From Clostridium mobile (GTDB lineage: Bacteria; Bacillota; Clostridia; Clostridiales; Clostridiaceae), in contig NZ_JAHLQF010000002.1 of assembly GCF_018918285.1 (NCBI RefSeq), forward strand, positions 744,001-808,000: a stretch of DNA of 64,000 bases, written 5' to 3'. Positions 17,949 through 25,476 of the stretch are shown here, in pieces. The position numbers were made by a program, and so were the translations under genes. Within the stretch, counting starts at the first letter, position 1. Each line of letters starts with the position of its first letter. A model generated the notes under the pieces. The model was not told where the DNA came from, ran no database searches, and saw only the letters and a program-made list of their open reading frames with translations.

Positions 17949-18045
17949 ACTATATTGAAGCCCACTGCAGAAAAAGTCGATTTTTCGGTACATGTTTATC
18001 TATTTTATGTTTTCAAAATATATTTCTACAAAGATAATTTAGTTT
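17949..18045. repeat. Degenerate pieces of the hairpin repeat family
   Basis: 17949-18022 matches the 3' half of copy 2 (TATTGAAGCC, AGAAAAAGTCGATTTTTC, TTTTATGTTTTCAAAATAT). 18023-18042 (TTTCTACAAAGATAATTTAG) matches the 5' block of copies 1 and 2. The stem arms are eroded, suggesting old, decaying copies. Confidence 0.55.
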
Positions 18046-18058
18046 ATCAGCATTATAT

Positions 18059-18086
18059 TGTATATTATATTTCCATATGTTATAAT
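18059..18086 (+). promoter_or_regulatory. Promoter of the leader RNA
   Basis: TTGTAT (18059-18064), 16 bases, TATAAT (18081-18086). Transcription would begin near 18093 and run into the leader ORF and hairpins below. Confidence 0.5.
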
Positions 18087-18147
18087 ACAAGACAAGAATA
18101 TTAAACAATATAAGGAAAAAACAAAAAGAAATGAAGGGGAGAACTTG

Positions 18148-18168
18148 ATGTCCGCGAGAGTGTTCTAA
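18148..18168 (+). CDS. Putative six-residue leader peptide
   Basis: ATG TCC GCG AGA GTG TTC TAA encodes MSARVF. AAGGGGAG (18134-18141) lies six bases before the ATG, an excellent ribosome site. The ORF itself forms the 5' strand of the main stem, so ribosome occupancy would change RNA folding. GCG and TCC are unusual codons in this A/T-rich region. Translation is not proven. Confidence 0.4.
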   Translation: MSARVF

Positions 18169-18301
18169 ATTAACCAACTGAATAGTTGTATCTTAAAAAA
18201 CTTTTAAAAATCTAAGTTATTTAGGTTTACTTGTTGATGGGTTTTTTAGGATTGAGTTAGAACACGGATAGCATTCAACCTTATTTATATATGTTAGTAG
18301 G

Positions 18302-18325
18302 CCGTGCTTTTGCACGGTATTTTTA
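18302..18325 (+). terminator. Strong terminator of the leader RNA
   Basis: CCGTGC, TTTT loop, GCACGG, then TATTTTT. It is G+C-rich against an A/T-rich background. Confidence 0.85.
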
Positions 18326-18643
18326 TGCCCTAAAGGGGAAGTGTATTTTTTACCATGTGATTTTAAAACAATATCTTAAAATTTAAGCAGGTTAAATTAA
18401 TATCCATTTAATTTGAATTTTTAATGGATATATTAAAATTGTGCTTATTATTTTTGAGATTGTTCATATCATGTATGGTTTTAAAAGAGTACTATTTTGA
18501 CATATATCAAAAGTTATAAAAGGCTGTGGTGACTTTGTGTTACTATAGCCTTTTTATATTTTTATCTATGTTCTGACTTGAGACTATTCTGTTGGTAAAG
18601 GTTGCAATTTTAATTTTTCATATTGTAAGAAAGGGAGATAGTA
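18326..18643 (+). other. Gap before bpsA with two further inverted repeats
   Basis: An inverted repeat of TTAATATCCATT (near 18395-18410) with AATGGATATATTAA (near 18425-18440), and a terminator-like hairpin AAAGGCTGTGGT / ACTATAGCCTTT followed by TTTTT at 18518-18555. Either the bpsA promoter lies after 18555 or the leader RNA reads through two barriers. No ORF was seen here. Confidence 0.5.
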
Positions 18644-19834
18644 ATGAATAATTACCTACAGAAAGTAAGTGAAAATGTAAATATAGAGGATGGAGAGGAA
18701 GCAATAAAAAATATTTTAATAGATATATATTTTAAAGAAGGTATTTCTACGAAAGAATTAGCCAGAAATAACCTTTTACCTATTCCACTAATAGCAGCTA
18801 TTAAAAAAGAGTTTATTAAACAGGGAGCGCTGATTCAACATAGAGGTATAAGGCTCACTGAAAAAGGGAGAGATTTTATAGAAAATAAGTTAGGATTTTT
18901 AGGCTTAAACAAAGAATTATACATGAAGTTATTGCAGGAACCATGGAAGGAGAATAAGGAAATTAAAGAAATAAAAGAAGTATTAAGTGAAATATTTATG
19001 AACCGCCCTGAAGTGGATGTTACTATAGATCAATCCAAATGTACTGTAGATACAGCTGTAAAAAGAGCAATGCTATGCCTTAAAAACTCCGCATTAATAG
19101 GTAAAGATATTTTATGCCTAGGAGACGATGATTTAGTAAGTATAGCTTTAGGTTTTCTACTGAAAAAATTATTTGCTCATATGAAGTATTGTAAAACAAC
19201 AATATTTGTAATGGATATTGATAGAAGAGTTATGGATTATATAAAGAAAATTGCTAAGGAGGAGAATCTTCCAATTCAATGTGAATACATAGATTTAAAA
19301 CTACCACTATCTGAAAAATTTAAGAATAAATTTGATTGTCTGTTCACTGATCCACCTTATACTCTTCAAGGAATGGAGCTATTTCTTTCAAGAGGAGTTG
19401 AAGCTTTAAAAAGTGAAAGAGGACTTACAGTTTTTCTTTCCTATGGACATAAGTCTCCAGAGTTTGAACTTACTATGCAAAAATCCTTTGTAGATATGGG
19501 TCTTACAGTTTTAGAGATACTAAATGGATTTAATTCATATGATGGTGCAGGAATAATTGGAGGTATAGGGCAAATGATTGTCCTTAAAACTACTAGTAAA
19601 ACCAAAGCTTCAATAGAAACTTCTTATGAAGGAAAAATCTATACTGGGGAGCTAAAAGTTACAGTTCGTTCTTATAAGTGTAAAGAATGTGGTGAAATAA
19701 TGAAAGTTGGCGCCTTAAAAGAATTTAAGACCATAGAAGAATTAAAAGCAAAGGGCTGTTACAAATGCAATAATCAAATATTTCAGCTTATGGAAAAAGA
19801 AATGACTAAAGATACAGCTACAATGTGTCTATAA
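18644..19834 (+). CDS. bpsA: Branched-chain polyamine synthase (aminopropyltransferase), BpsA family
   Basis: A 396-residue protein. A winged-helix-like N-terminus (about 20-80) precedes a SAM-fold catalytic region with the family's acidic GDDD motif (160-163) and DPPY (236-239). Cys346, Cys349, Cys372 and Cys375 form a C-terminal zinc-ribbon-like end. In hyperthermophiles the enzyme uses decarboxylated SAM to add two aminopropyl groups to spermidine, making N4-bis(aminopropyl)spermidine. The SAM decarboxylase gene follows by 58 bases and would supply the donor. The product here (spermidine or a branched polyamine) is not settled by sequence. The start has GGGAG upstream. Confidence 0.83.
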   Translation: MNNYLQKVSENVNIEDGEEAIKNILIDIYFKEGISTKELARNNLLPIPLIAAIKKEFIKQGALIQHRGIRLTEKGRDFIENKLGFLGLNKELYMKLLQEPWKENKEIKEIKEVLSEIFMNRPEVDVTIDQSKCTVDTAVKRAMLCLKNSALIGKDILCLGDDDLVSIALGFLLKKLFAHMKYCKTTIFVMDIDRRVMDYIKKIAKEENLPIQCEYIDLKLPLSEKFKNKFDCLFTDPPYTLQGMELFLSRGVEALKSERGLTVFLSYGHKSPEFELTMQKSFVDMGLTVLEILNGFNSYDGAGIIGGIGQMIVLKTTSKTKASIETSYEGKIYTGELKVTVRSYKCKECGEIMKVGALKEFKTIEELKAKGCYKCNNQIFQLMEKEMTKDTATMCL

Positions 19835-19892
19835 AACTATATTAGAATAACTAGAAACCTATATTAAACAAATCTTGGGAAGGAGATAAATG

Positions 19893-20312
19893 ATGAAAAT
19901 AGAACAACTGGGAAGACATATTATGGTGGAATATTATAATTGTGATAAAGAAATATTAAATAATTATGAGAAGATAGAAAAATATATGGTTCAGGCAGCA
20001 AAAGAAGCTAAAGCTACAATAGTAACAAGTACATTTCACATGTTTAATCCTTGGGGGGTTAGTGGAGCTGTTATAATTCAAGAATCTCACTTAACTATTC
20101 ATACATGGCCGGAATATAACTATGCAGCTGTAGATCTATTTACTTGTGGAGATGAGGTAAATCCTTGGGATGCATTTGAGTATTTGGAAAGGAAACTAAA
20201 GGCAGAAAAAACCGATTATGCAGAAGTATCTAGGGGAATAGTGGAGCACATTATAAAAAATACTAAAAAGGATTTAGGGATAATAACATTTAAGTCAGAA
20301 CCAGTAAAATAA
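19893..20312 (+). CDS. speD: S-adenosylmethionine decarboxylase proenzyme
   Basis: About 139 residues, the short prokaryotic class. The conserved segment ESHLTIHTWPEYNYAAVDLFTCG contains the Glu-Ser bond cut autocatalytically to form the pyruvoyl cofactor (Ser at about residue 65), the processing His in HTWPE, and the catalytic Cys of FTCG. It makes decarboxylated SAM for aminopropyl transfer by the upstream BpsA-type enzyme. ATG 19890 and 19893 are adjacent; 19893 gives the better seven-base spacing from AGGAG. Confidence 0.95.
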   Translation: MKIEQLGRHIMVEYYNCDKEILNNYEKIEKYMVQAAKEAKATIVTSTFHMFNPWGVSGAVIIQESHLTIHTWPEYNYAAVDLFTCGDEVNPWDAFEYLERKLKAEKTDYAEVSRGIVEHIIKNTKKDLGIITFKSEPVK

Positions 20313-20380
20313 TATTATATTTTTAAGGAAAAATATTAATTATTAGCTGTAGCAGTACTTTATAGAAAGGGATAAGATAT

Positions 20381-20438
20381 TTGACAATAAGCTTAAAGTT
20401 ATATATATTTTAATTGATTAAATTTTTAATTGTTAAAA
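20381..20438 (+). promoter_or_regulatory. marR promoter and operator
   Basis: TTGACA (20381-20386), 17 bases, TATATT (20404-20409). The 15-mer TTTTAATTGTTAAAA (20424-20438) follows, and a related TTTTAATTGATTAAA overlaps the -10. The same 15-mer and the same -35/-10 hexamers occur before the operon at 21033, so both are probably bound by the MarR protein. Confidence 0.72.
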
Positions 20439-20453
20439 TAGGGGGTAAATGCT

Positions 20454-20873
20454 TTGAGTGAAGAAAATTCAGTTGATCGATATATACATTCTATTATGCT
20501 AGAAATGCTAAATGTCCAACAAAAATCTAAAGCTTTTATTGAATTCATTACAAAAAACGGAACATTGTCACAAAATCATCTTATGTTGATGATTGAGCTA
20601 AAGTTATTAGAAAGTATGAGGATTACTGAAATCTCCGAAAGATTTTTCGTTACGGCTGGTGCTGCTACTTCTATGTGTGATAAATTAGAGGAACAAGGAT
20701 TAATCTGTAGAATTCGTACTAAAGAAGATAGAAGAGTTGTACTAGTTACTCTTACTCAAAAGGGAGAGGATAAAATAAATGATTTATTTAAAAGTTTTCC
20801 TAAAGAAAAATTAATTCAAATTGAAAATGTGTTCAAAGAAGTAAATGCTTTGATGTCTAGTATTATTGAATAG
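20454..20873 (+). CDS. MarR family transcriptional regulator
   Basis: A 139-residue winged helix protein: MRITEISERFFVTAGAATSMCDKLEEQGLICRIRTKEDRRVVLVTLTQKG is the classic MarR recognition helix and DRR wing. The start is TTG 20454 behind a GGGGG tract. The promoter carries operator-like sequences shared with the next operon, which points to autoregulation and control of the bactofilin-like genes. The inducer is unknown. A terminator follows. Confidence 0.9.
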   Translation: MSEENSVDRYIHSIMLEMLNVQQKSKAFIEFITKNGTLSQNHLMLMIELKLLESMRITEISERFFVTAGAATSMCDKLEEQGLICRIRTKEDRRVVLVTLTQKGEDKINDLFKSFPKEKLIQIENVFKEVNALMSSIIE

Positions 20874-20898
20874 TTATATAAAGTTTAAAAAATTTATT

Positions 20899-20932
20899 GA
20901 GTTGTTTCCATGTAATGGGAACAGCTCTTTTT
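20899..20932 (+). terminator. Terminator after marR
   Basis: GAGTTGTTTCC (20899-20909) pairs with GGGAACAGCTC (20917-20927), then TTTTTG. It isolates marR from the next operon. Confidence 0.85.
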
Positions 20933-20954
20933 GTAGTTATAGTTATTAGATTTA

Positions 20955-21011
20955 TTGACAAATTGATTTAATCAGTATATATTTTAATTGTTAAAATATA
21001 TACTGATTAAA
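20955..21011 (+). promoter_or_regulatory. Promoter with 45-base near-palindromic operator
   Basis: TTGACA (20955-20960), 17 bases, TATATT (20978-20983). Two perfect 19-base arms (20967-20985 and 20993-21011) flank a seven-base centre and cover the -10 and start point. The centre includes the 15-mer TTTTAATTGTTAAAA (20982-20996) shared with the marR promoter. It would be a strong repressor site; the hairpin form could also matter in RNA. Confidence 0.75.
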
Positions 21012-21032
21012 TAATATATAAGGGAGGGGAAG

Positions 21033-21659
21033 ATGAATATGAGTGAAGAGTATGTTGAAGATGAAATTACGATTAAAGGATTTTCTAAATATCAAAGAGA
21101 TCTTAATGTAAAAATTATAAACATTATTGGAAGTGGTCAATTTGAGGGAAGAATATTCACTGAAAGCTTTGAGAATTATGGAACTACTAAAGTTAAAAAT
21201 ATCTGTGAAGCTAAAAAAATAACTAATTTAGGTCATTGCGGTTTTCAATCCGTTGAATGCAAGAATATTTATTCCTCAGGTTCTTTATATGTAGAGAAAT
21301 CTATTCTTACAGAAGAATTTCATTCAAAAGGAGCGGTTCATATTAAAAATGAGCTAACTGCAAAAAATGTTCTTATAAATATAACTGCTCCTAGCCATAT
21401 AGGTAAAATTATAGGGAGTAGAACCGTTGAAATATCTACTCATCCACTTTCAAATTTTAATATACTTTACTTGAATAGAAAAAAATTAGTTTGTAATTCC
21501 ATAGAAGGAACTTATATAAAGGTTAAACATACGGAAGCAGATATTGTAATTGGAGAAGAGATTGATATAGGGCCAGGTTGTTATATTAAAGAAGTTCGAT
21601 ATTCTAAAAAATTGAAGATTAATCCAAATTCTAAAGTACTACATTATGAGCATATATAA
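21033..21659 (+). CDS. Bactofilin-like (polymer-forming) protein
   Basis: A 208-residue protein built of short repeated beta strands such as IIGSGQFEGRI, NYGTTKVKN, SSGSLYVEKS and SKGAVHIKNELTAKN, which suggest a right-handed beta-helix. The C-terminal part (CNSIEGTYIKVKHTEADIVIGEEIDIGPGCYI and EVRYSKKLKINPNSKV) fits the YhbE/YhbF-like bactofilin relatives of Firmicutes. Such proteins polymerise at the membrane or scaffold envelope proteins. AGGGAGGGG precedes ATG 21033. It is cotranscribed with the small membrane protein and probably repressed by the MarR protein. Confidence 0.72.
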   Translation: MNMSEEYVEDEITIKGFSKYQRDLNVKIINIIGSGQFEGRIFTESFENYGTTKVKNICEAKKITNLGHCGFQSVECKNIYSSGSLYVEKSILTEEFHSKGAVHIKNELTAKNVLINITAPSHIGKIIGSRTVEISTHPLSNFNILYLNRKKLVCNSIEGTYIKVKHTEADIVIGEEIDIGPGCYIKEVRYSKKLKINPNSKVLHYEHI

Positions 21660-21673
21660 ATGGGAGGGGAAAA

Positions 21674-21970
21674 ATGATTGGGAATATAAGAACATATTTA
21701 GCCAAGTTTTTGATTTCTTTGGTTGCTTTGCCAGTGCTTAGTGTACTCTCACTTGGATTATGGATTTCTGCTGGGTTATCAATTATTGCAGGAATATTAA
21801 GGACTTTTGGTGTTAAAATAATGATGGGTTTAGGAGAGTTTGGACAAGTGCCACAAATTCTTAGTTTGCCATTTGCCATGGTTTTTAGTGCAATGTTTTT
21901 AATCGGAGCTTTTTATAGTTGGAAGTTATTTAAAAAATCCTATGAATTTATAAAAACAGGACATAAATAA
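21674..21970 (+). CDS. Small membrane protein in the MarR regulon
   Basis: A 98-residue protein with three hydrophobic segments (FLISLVALPVLSVLSLGLW, AGLSIIAGILRTFGV, LPFAMVFSAMFLIGAFYSW) and a short basic tail. It lies 14 bases after the bactofilin-like gene with its own GGGAGGGG site. It may be the membrane partner of the filament protein; this is inferred only from the operon. The family was not recognised. Confidence 0.7.
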   Translation: MIGNIRTYLAKFLISLVALPVLSVLSLGLWISAGLSIIAGILRTFGVKIMMGLGEFGQVPQILSLPFAMVFSAMFLIGAFYSWKLFKKSYEFIKTGHK

Positions 21971-22046
21971 TAAAAAATATTATTATAAAAAATTACTTAG
22001 TAAGCATTAAGAAGGTTTAAAAGCATAATGATTAGAGGGTTTTTTA

Positions 22047-22380
22047 TTGACATATCTAAAATCTATGGTATACTTTTCTAGTAAAATTAAATAACTTAGT
22101 TCGAGGTTCTATTGAGATTAAAAGGGAAATCGGTGTAAGTCCGATGCAGTCCCGCTACTGTAAAGAAGAGGGCTTTTATTATATTCCACTGTGTGAAATA
22201 CATGGGAAGGATTTAAAAGCACAATGATTCTAAGCCAGGAGACCTGCCTGAACAACTCTACCCATTATAACCTACGAGGAATAGGAAAGGGAGTGCATAA
22301 TATTATATTAAGAAGCTTTCAAATTCTTAAAGAGCAAATTATAGGCATATTCTTATTCTAAAAAGGATATGCCTTTTTAT
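22047..22380 (+). promoter_or_regulatory. Cobalamin riboswitch with promoter and terminator
   Basis: Promoter TTGACA (22047-22052), 16 bases, TATACT (22069-22074). The aptamer spans about 22097-22258 and contains the B12-box elements AAAGGGAAATCGGTGTAAGT, CGATGCAGTCCCGCTACTGT and GCCAGGAGACCTGCCTG. An expression-platform hairpin AGGCATAT (22343-22350) / ATATGCCT (22367-22374) with TTTTT follows. Bound cobalamin would stop transcription of the importer genes that follow. Confidence 0.93.
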
Positions 22381-22413
22381 TTTGCAAAATTTTAATTCAA
22401 AGGAGAATGCATT

Positions 22414-23421
22414 ATGCTAAAGAAATTCAATAAAAAATTAATGTTGATTATTATGAGTTTAACTGTGGCAGCCACTGTAGTTGCTTGTGGAAAAACTGAA
22501 AAGACTAATGGAGAAAAAGTTGATAGTTCCAATGGGACAAAGCAAGAAATATCCATAAAGGCCTATGATCAAGATAAAAATGAAATAAACTTGTCCTTTA
22601 AAGAATCTCCTAAAAGGGCTATAACATTAAATCAGTCACCAACAGAGATGCTATTAGCTTTAGGATTAGGGGACAAGATGGTAGGAACAGCATTTTTAGA
22701 TGACGAAATATTACTTGAATATAAAGAAGCTTATGATAAAATACCAGTATTATCAAAGACCTATGCGTCCTTAGAGTCAGTGTTAGAGAAAAATCCTGAT
22801 ATATTAATAGGGTGGCCAAGTAATTTTGATGAAAAGCATTTAGGGACAGTTGAAGAGCTTGAAAGCAAAGGTATAAAAGTGTACATACCTAAATCTACAC
22901 TAAAAGGTGAAAAGAAGATTGAAGATGTGTATGAAGATATTTTAAACTTATCAAAAATATTTGAAGTAGAAGAAAATGGACAAAAGTTAGTTGGAGAAAT
23001 GAAAGATAAAATAGAGAAAGTTCAAGAAAAGATAAAAGGTAAAGAACCTGTAAAAGTAGCAGTTATCGATTCAATAGAAGATACTAAATCACTTAATACT
23101 TGTGGTAATGTAGCTTTAGAAGATAAGCTTATAACTTTAGCTGGAGGAAAAAATGTATTTGGTGATATAGATAAGAGCTACACTACTGTAAGTTTTGAAG
23201 AGCTAATAGCAAGAAACCCGGATGTACTAGTAGTAAATTACTTTATGGGAAGTAATTTAAGTGTAGAACAGATAAAGAACAATCCAATGCTTAAAAACCT
23301 TGATGCAGTGAAAAATGATAGAATAGTTCTTGTTCCACTAACAGAAATGATGGGTGGAGTAAGAAATGCAGATGGAGTAGAAAGATTAGCAAAAGGATTT
23401 TATCCAGAAATATTTAAATAA
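22414..23421 (+). CDS. btuF: Corrinoid ABC transporter substrate-binding lipoprotein
   Basis: A 335-residue type III binding protein. The lipoprotein signal ends TVVAC with Cys25 as the lipidated residue. Segments PKRAITLNQSPTEMLLALGLGDKMVG and LEKNPDILIGWPSNF, and the ending NPMLKNLDAVKNDRIVLVPL, are typical of the BtuF/FhuD/FepB superfamily. It captures substrate outside the membrane for the permease. The cobalamin riboswitch upstream argues for vitamin B12 or another corrinoid rather than iron siderophore. First gene of a three-gene operon. Confidence 0.88.
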   Translation: MLKKFNKKLMLIIMSLTVAATVVACGKTEKTNGEKVDSSNGTKQEISIKAYDQDKNEINLSFKESPKRAITLNQSPTEMLLALGLGDKMVGTAFLDDEILLEYKEAYDKIPVLSKTYASLESVLEKNPDILIGWPSNFDEKHLGTVEELESKGIKVYIPKSTLKGEKKIEDVYEDILNLSKIFEVEENGQKLVGEMKDKIEKVQEKIKGKEPVKVAVIDSIEDTKSLNTCGNVALEDKLITLAGGKNVFGDIDKSYTTVSFEELIARNPDVLVVNYFMGSNLSVEQIKNNPMLKNLDAVKNDRIVLVPLTEMMGGVRNADGVERLAKGFYPEIFK

Positions 23422-23435
23422 AAAAGGAGTCTAAT

Positions 23436-24545
23436 ATGCCTGTAAAGATAACAAAAGAGAGCAGTGCCGCATCTATAAGTACTTCATCTATATTGGAGTC
23501 TATAAGAAAAAATAAAATTGTATTTTGTGGAATACTTATTTCACTTAGTGTAGCCTTAGTAATTTCTATAGCTTTAAGTGTAGCCCTTGGGTCCGTTAAG
23601 ATAGATATAGCAGAAGTTTATAAAATAATTATAAATAATGTATTTAATATTAATGAAGAGGCAGCGTCAGGTCCTCTATATGAGATTATATGGAACGTAA
23701 GATTACCTAGAGTGCTATTAGGAGCTATAGTTGGAGCTGGTCTCTCCATAGTTGGAGTGGCAATGCAAGCCTTAGTAAAAAACCCACTTGCAGATCCTTA
23801 TATATTAGGAGTTTCTTCAGGGGCTTCTGTAGGAGCCACAATGGTTATACTATTCGGGAGTTTTGGATTAATGAAGAACTCTTCTTTAGGATTAGCAGCT
23901 TTTATAGGAGCTTTAATATCTTGTGTATGTGTATATACAGTATCTAGCATAGGAGGCGGCATAACCCCTACTAAATTAATATTATCAGGTACTGCTATAG
24001 CAGCTATATGTTCATCTCTAACTAGCTTTATAATTTTTAGCTCGAAAGATGAGCAAGGAATTAGAACGGTGATGTTTTGGCTTATGGGAAGTCTTGCTGG
24101 AGCAAGATGGGAAAAATTAAAGATTCCTTTTTTAGTGCTGATTTTATGTTTAATAATATTATTAGTTATGCATAGAATTTTAAACATAATGCTTATGGGA
24201 GATACTTCCGCTGTAATACTTGGGGTAAACATTAAACATGGCAGAAAAATAATATTAGTCATAACTTCATTGCTCACAGGTACTGTAGTGTCAGCAGCCG
24301 GATCTATAGGATTTATCGGACTTATGGTGCCACACGTAAGTAGAGGATTAGTTGGTTCTGACCATAAAAAAGTTTTACCTGTAAGTGCATTGCTTGGGGC
24401 TATATTTACTTTATGGGCAGATGTGATTGCTAGAACTTTAGTAGCACCAGAAGAAATGCCTATAGGAATAATAACATCTATGTGTGGAGCACCATTTTTC
24501 TTGTTTTTAATGTGTAAAGGCTCCTATTCCTTTGGAGGAAATTGA
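23436..24545 (+). CDS. btuC: Corrinoid ABC transporter permease, BtuC/FecCD family
   Basis: A 369-residue multi-helix membrane protein with an N-terminal cytoplasmic extension of about 30 residues. It has the FecCD hallmarks RLPRVLLGAIVGAGLSIVGVAMQALVKNPLADPYILGVSSGASVG (split by loops), the coupling-helix region GVNIKHGRK, and GSIGFIGLMVPHVSRGLVGSDHK. Normally it forms a dimer with two ATPases. It lies 14 bases after btuF and one base before the ATPase start, so the operon is tight. Confidence 0.92.
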   Translation: MPVKITKESSAASISTSSILESIRKNKIVFCGILISLSVALVISIALSVALGSVKIDIAEVYKIIINNVFNINEEAASGPLYEIIWNVRLPRVLLGAIVGAGLSIVGVAMQALVKNPLADPYILGVSSGASVGATMVILFGSFGLMKNSSLGLAAFIGALISCVCVYTVSSIGGGITPTKLILSGTAIAAICSSLTSFIIFSSKDEQGIRTVMFWLMGSLAGARWEKLKIPFLVLILCLIILLVMHRILNIMLMGDTSAVILGVNIKHGRKIILVITSLLTGTVVSAAGSIGFIGLMVPHVSRGLVGSDHKKVLPVSALLGAIFTLWADVIARTLVAPEEMPIGIITSMCGAPFFLFLMCKGSYSFGGN

Positions 24546-24546
24546 T

Positions 24547-25305
24547 ATGAATTTAAGAACGGAGAATATATGTGTAAATATAGATAAAAAGTCTATAGTA
24601 AATAATTTTTCTGTAGATATAAAGGGAAAAGAGTTTGTAGGAATTGTAGGACCTAATGGTTGTGGAAAATCCACGTTTTTGAAAACCATATATAGAAATA
24701 TATCTCCTGATAATGGGGCTATATTTTTAAATGAAAAAGATATTAAGAAAATGTCCATAAAGGATACCGCGAAACAAATGGCCGCCCTTCCACAGGAGTC
24801 ACCTATTAGCTTTGATTTTAAAGTTGAGGAAGTAGTAATGATGGGAAGAGCTCCCCATAAAACATTTTTTCAAACTGATAGTAAAGAAGATATAGAAATA
24901 GTAATAAATTCTTTAAAAAAAGTAGGCATGGACGAGACTTGGGATAAAAGCTTTTTCAAACTTTCAGGTGGAGAAAAACAAAGAGTACTAATTGCAAGAG
25001 CTTTAGCTCAAAATGCTAAGTTTTTAATTTTAGATGAACCTACAAATCATTTAGATATAAAATATCAACTTCAAATAATGGATATAATAAAGTCTTTAAA
25101 TCTTACAGTATTTGCTGCATTACATGATTTAAATATTGCTGCAAAGTATTGTGATAAGATATATGTAATTAAAGAAGGAAATGTATTTTGCTATGGCGCT
25201 CCAGAGGAAGTATTAAAACCTGAGGTGTTAAAAGAAGTATTTGGAGTAGAAGCGGAAGTTGCAATACATCCTAGAACGGGAAAAATTAATATAGTTTATC
25301 TTTAG
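24547..25305 (+). CDS. btuD: Corrinoid ABC transporter ATPase, BtuD/FecE family
   Basis: About 252 residues with Walker A GPNGCGKST, Q-loop ALPQES, signature LSGGEKQRVLIARA, Walker B FLILDEPTNHLD and switch His in ALHDL, all standard for FecE-type ATPases. ATG 24547 is chosen over TTG 24532 because GGAGGAA (24534-24540) then sits six bases upstream. Last gene of the riboswitch-controlled operon, followed by a terminator. Confidence 0.93.
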   Translation: MNLRTENICVNIDKKSIVNNFSVDIKGKEFVGIVGPNGCGKSTFLKTIYRNISPDNGAIFLNEKDIKKMSIKDTAKQMAALPQESPISFDFKVEEVVMMGRAPHKTFFQTDSKEDIEIVINSLKKVGMDETWDKSFFKLSGGEKQRVLIARALAQNAKFLILDEPTNHLDIKYQLQIMDIIKSLNLTVFAALHDLNIAAKYCDKIYVIKEGNVFCYGAPEEVLKPEVLKEVFGVEAEVAIHPRTGKINIVYL

Positions 25306-25327
25306 AGGTAATAATTTTGATTTAATT

Positions 25328-25365
25328 AAAGAGGCTTTCTTAAATAATAGAGAAGCCTCTTTAAT
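25328..25365 (+). terminator. Terminator of the B12 operon
   Basis: AAAGAGGCTT (25328-25337) pairs with AAGCCTCTTT (25353-25362); a short A/T-rich loop and a modest T-run follow. Confidence 0.8.
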
Positions 25366-25476
25366 CATTTATTAAAATATAAATAAGTTAAGGTTTATTT
25401 AATATTAAGGTTATCATCAGTTAAGTTTGTCTCCTTATAATTAAAGTGAAATCATAATTAGAAGGAGGACAACAAA

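Larger units (their letters stand above)
18093..18325 (+). ncRNA. Attenuator-like leader RNA with terminator
   Basis: A transcript of about 230 bases. It has a purine-rich start, an SD-led six-codon ORF (18148-18168), stem GTGTTCTAA (18160-18168) with TTAGAACAC (18257-18265), and a terminator hairpin CCGTGC/GCACGG followed by TATTTTT (18303-18325). CACGG at 18263-18267 can alternatively pair with CCGTG in the terminator arm, so the parts fit a 1:2 versus 2:3 attenuator, though the alternative stem is only five base pairs. It could instead be an independent small RNA. No known RNA family was recognised. The next gene starts at 18644. Confidence 0.45.

Noticed and set aside
18093-18325. 6S RNA, tmRNA or SRP RNA at the leader RNA locus
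   Set aside because: The 5' and 3' ends do not form a long closing stem, no tmRNA or SRP consensus is seen, and the stem strands fit an ORF-linked attenuator better. A covariance-model search could still overturn this.
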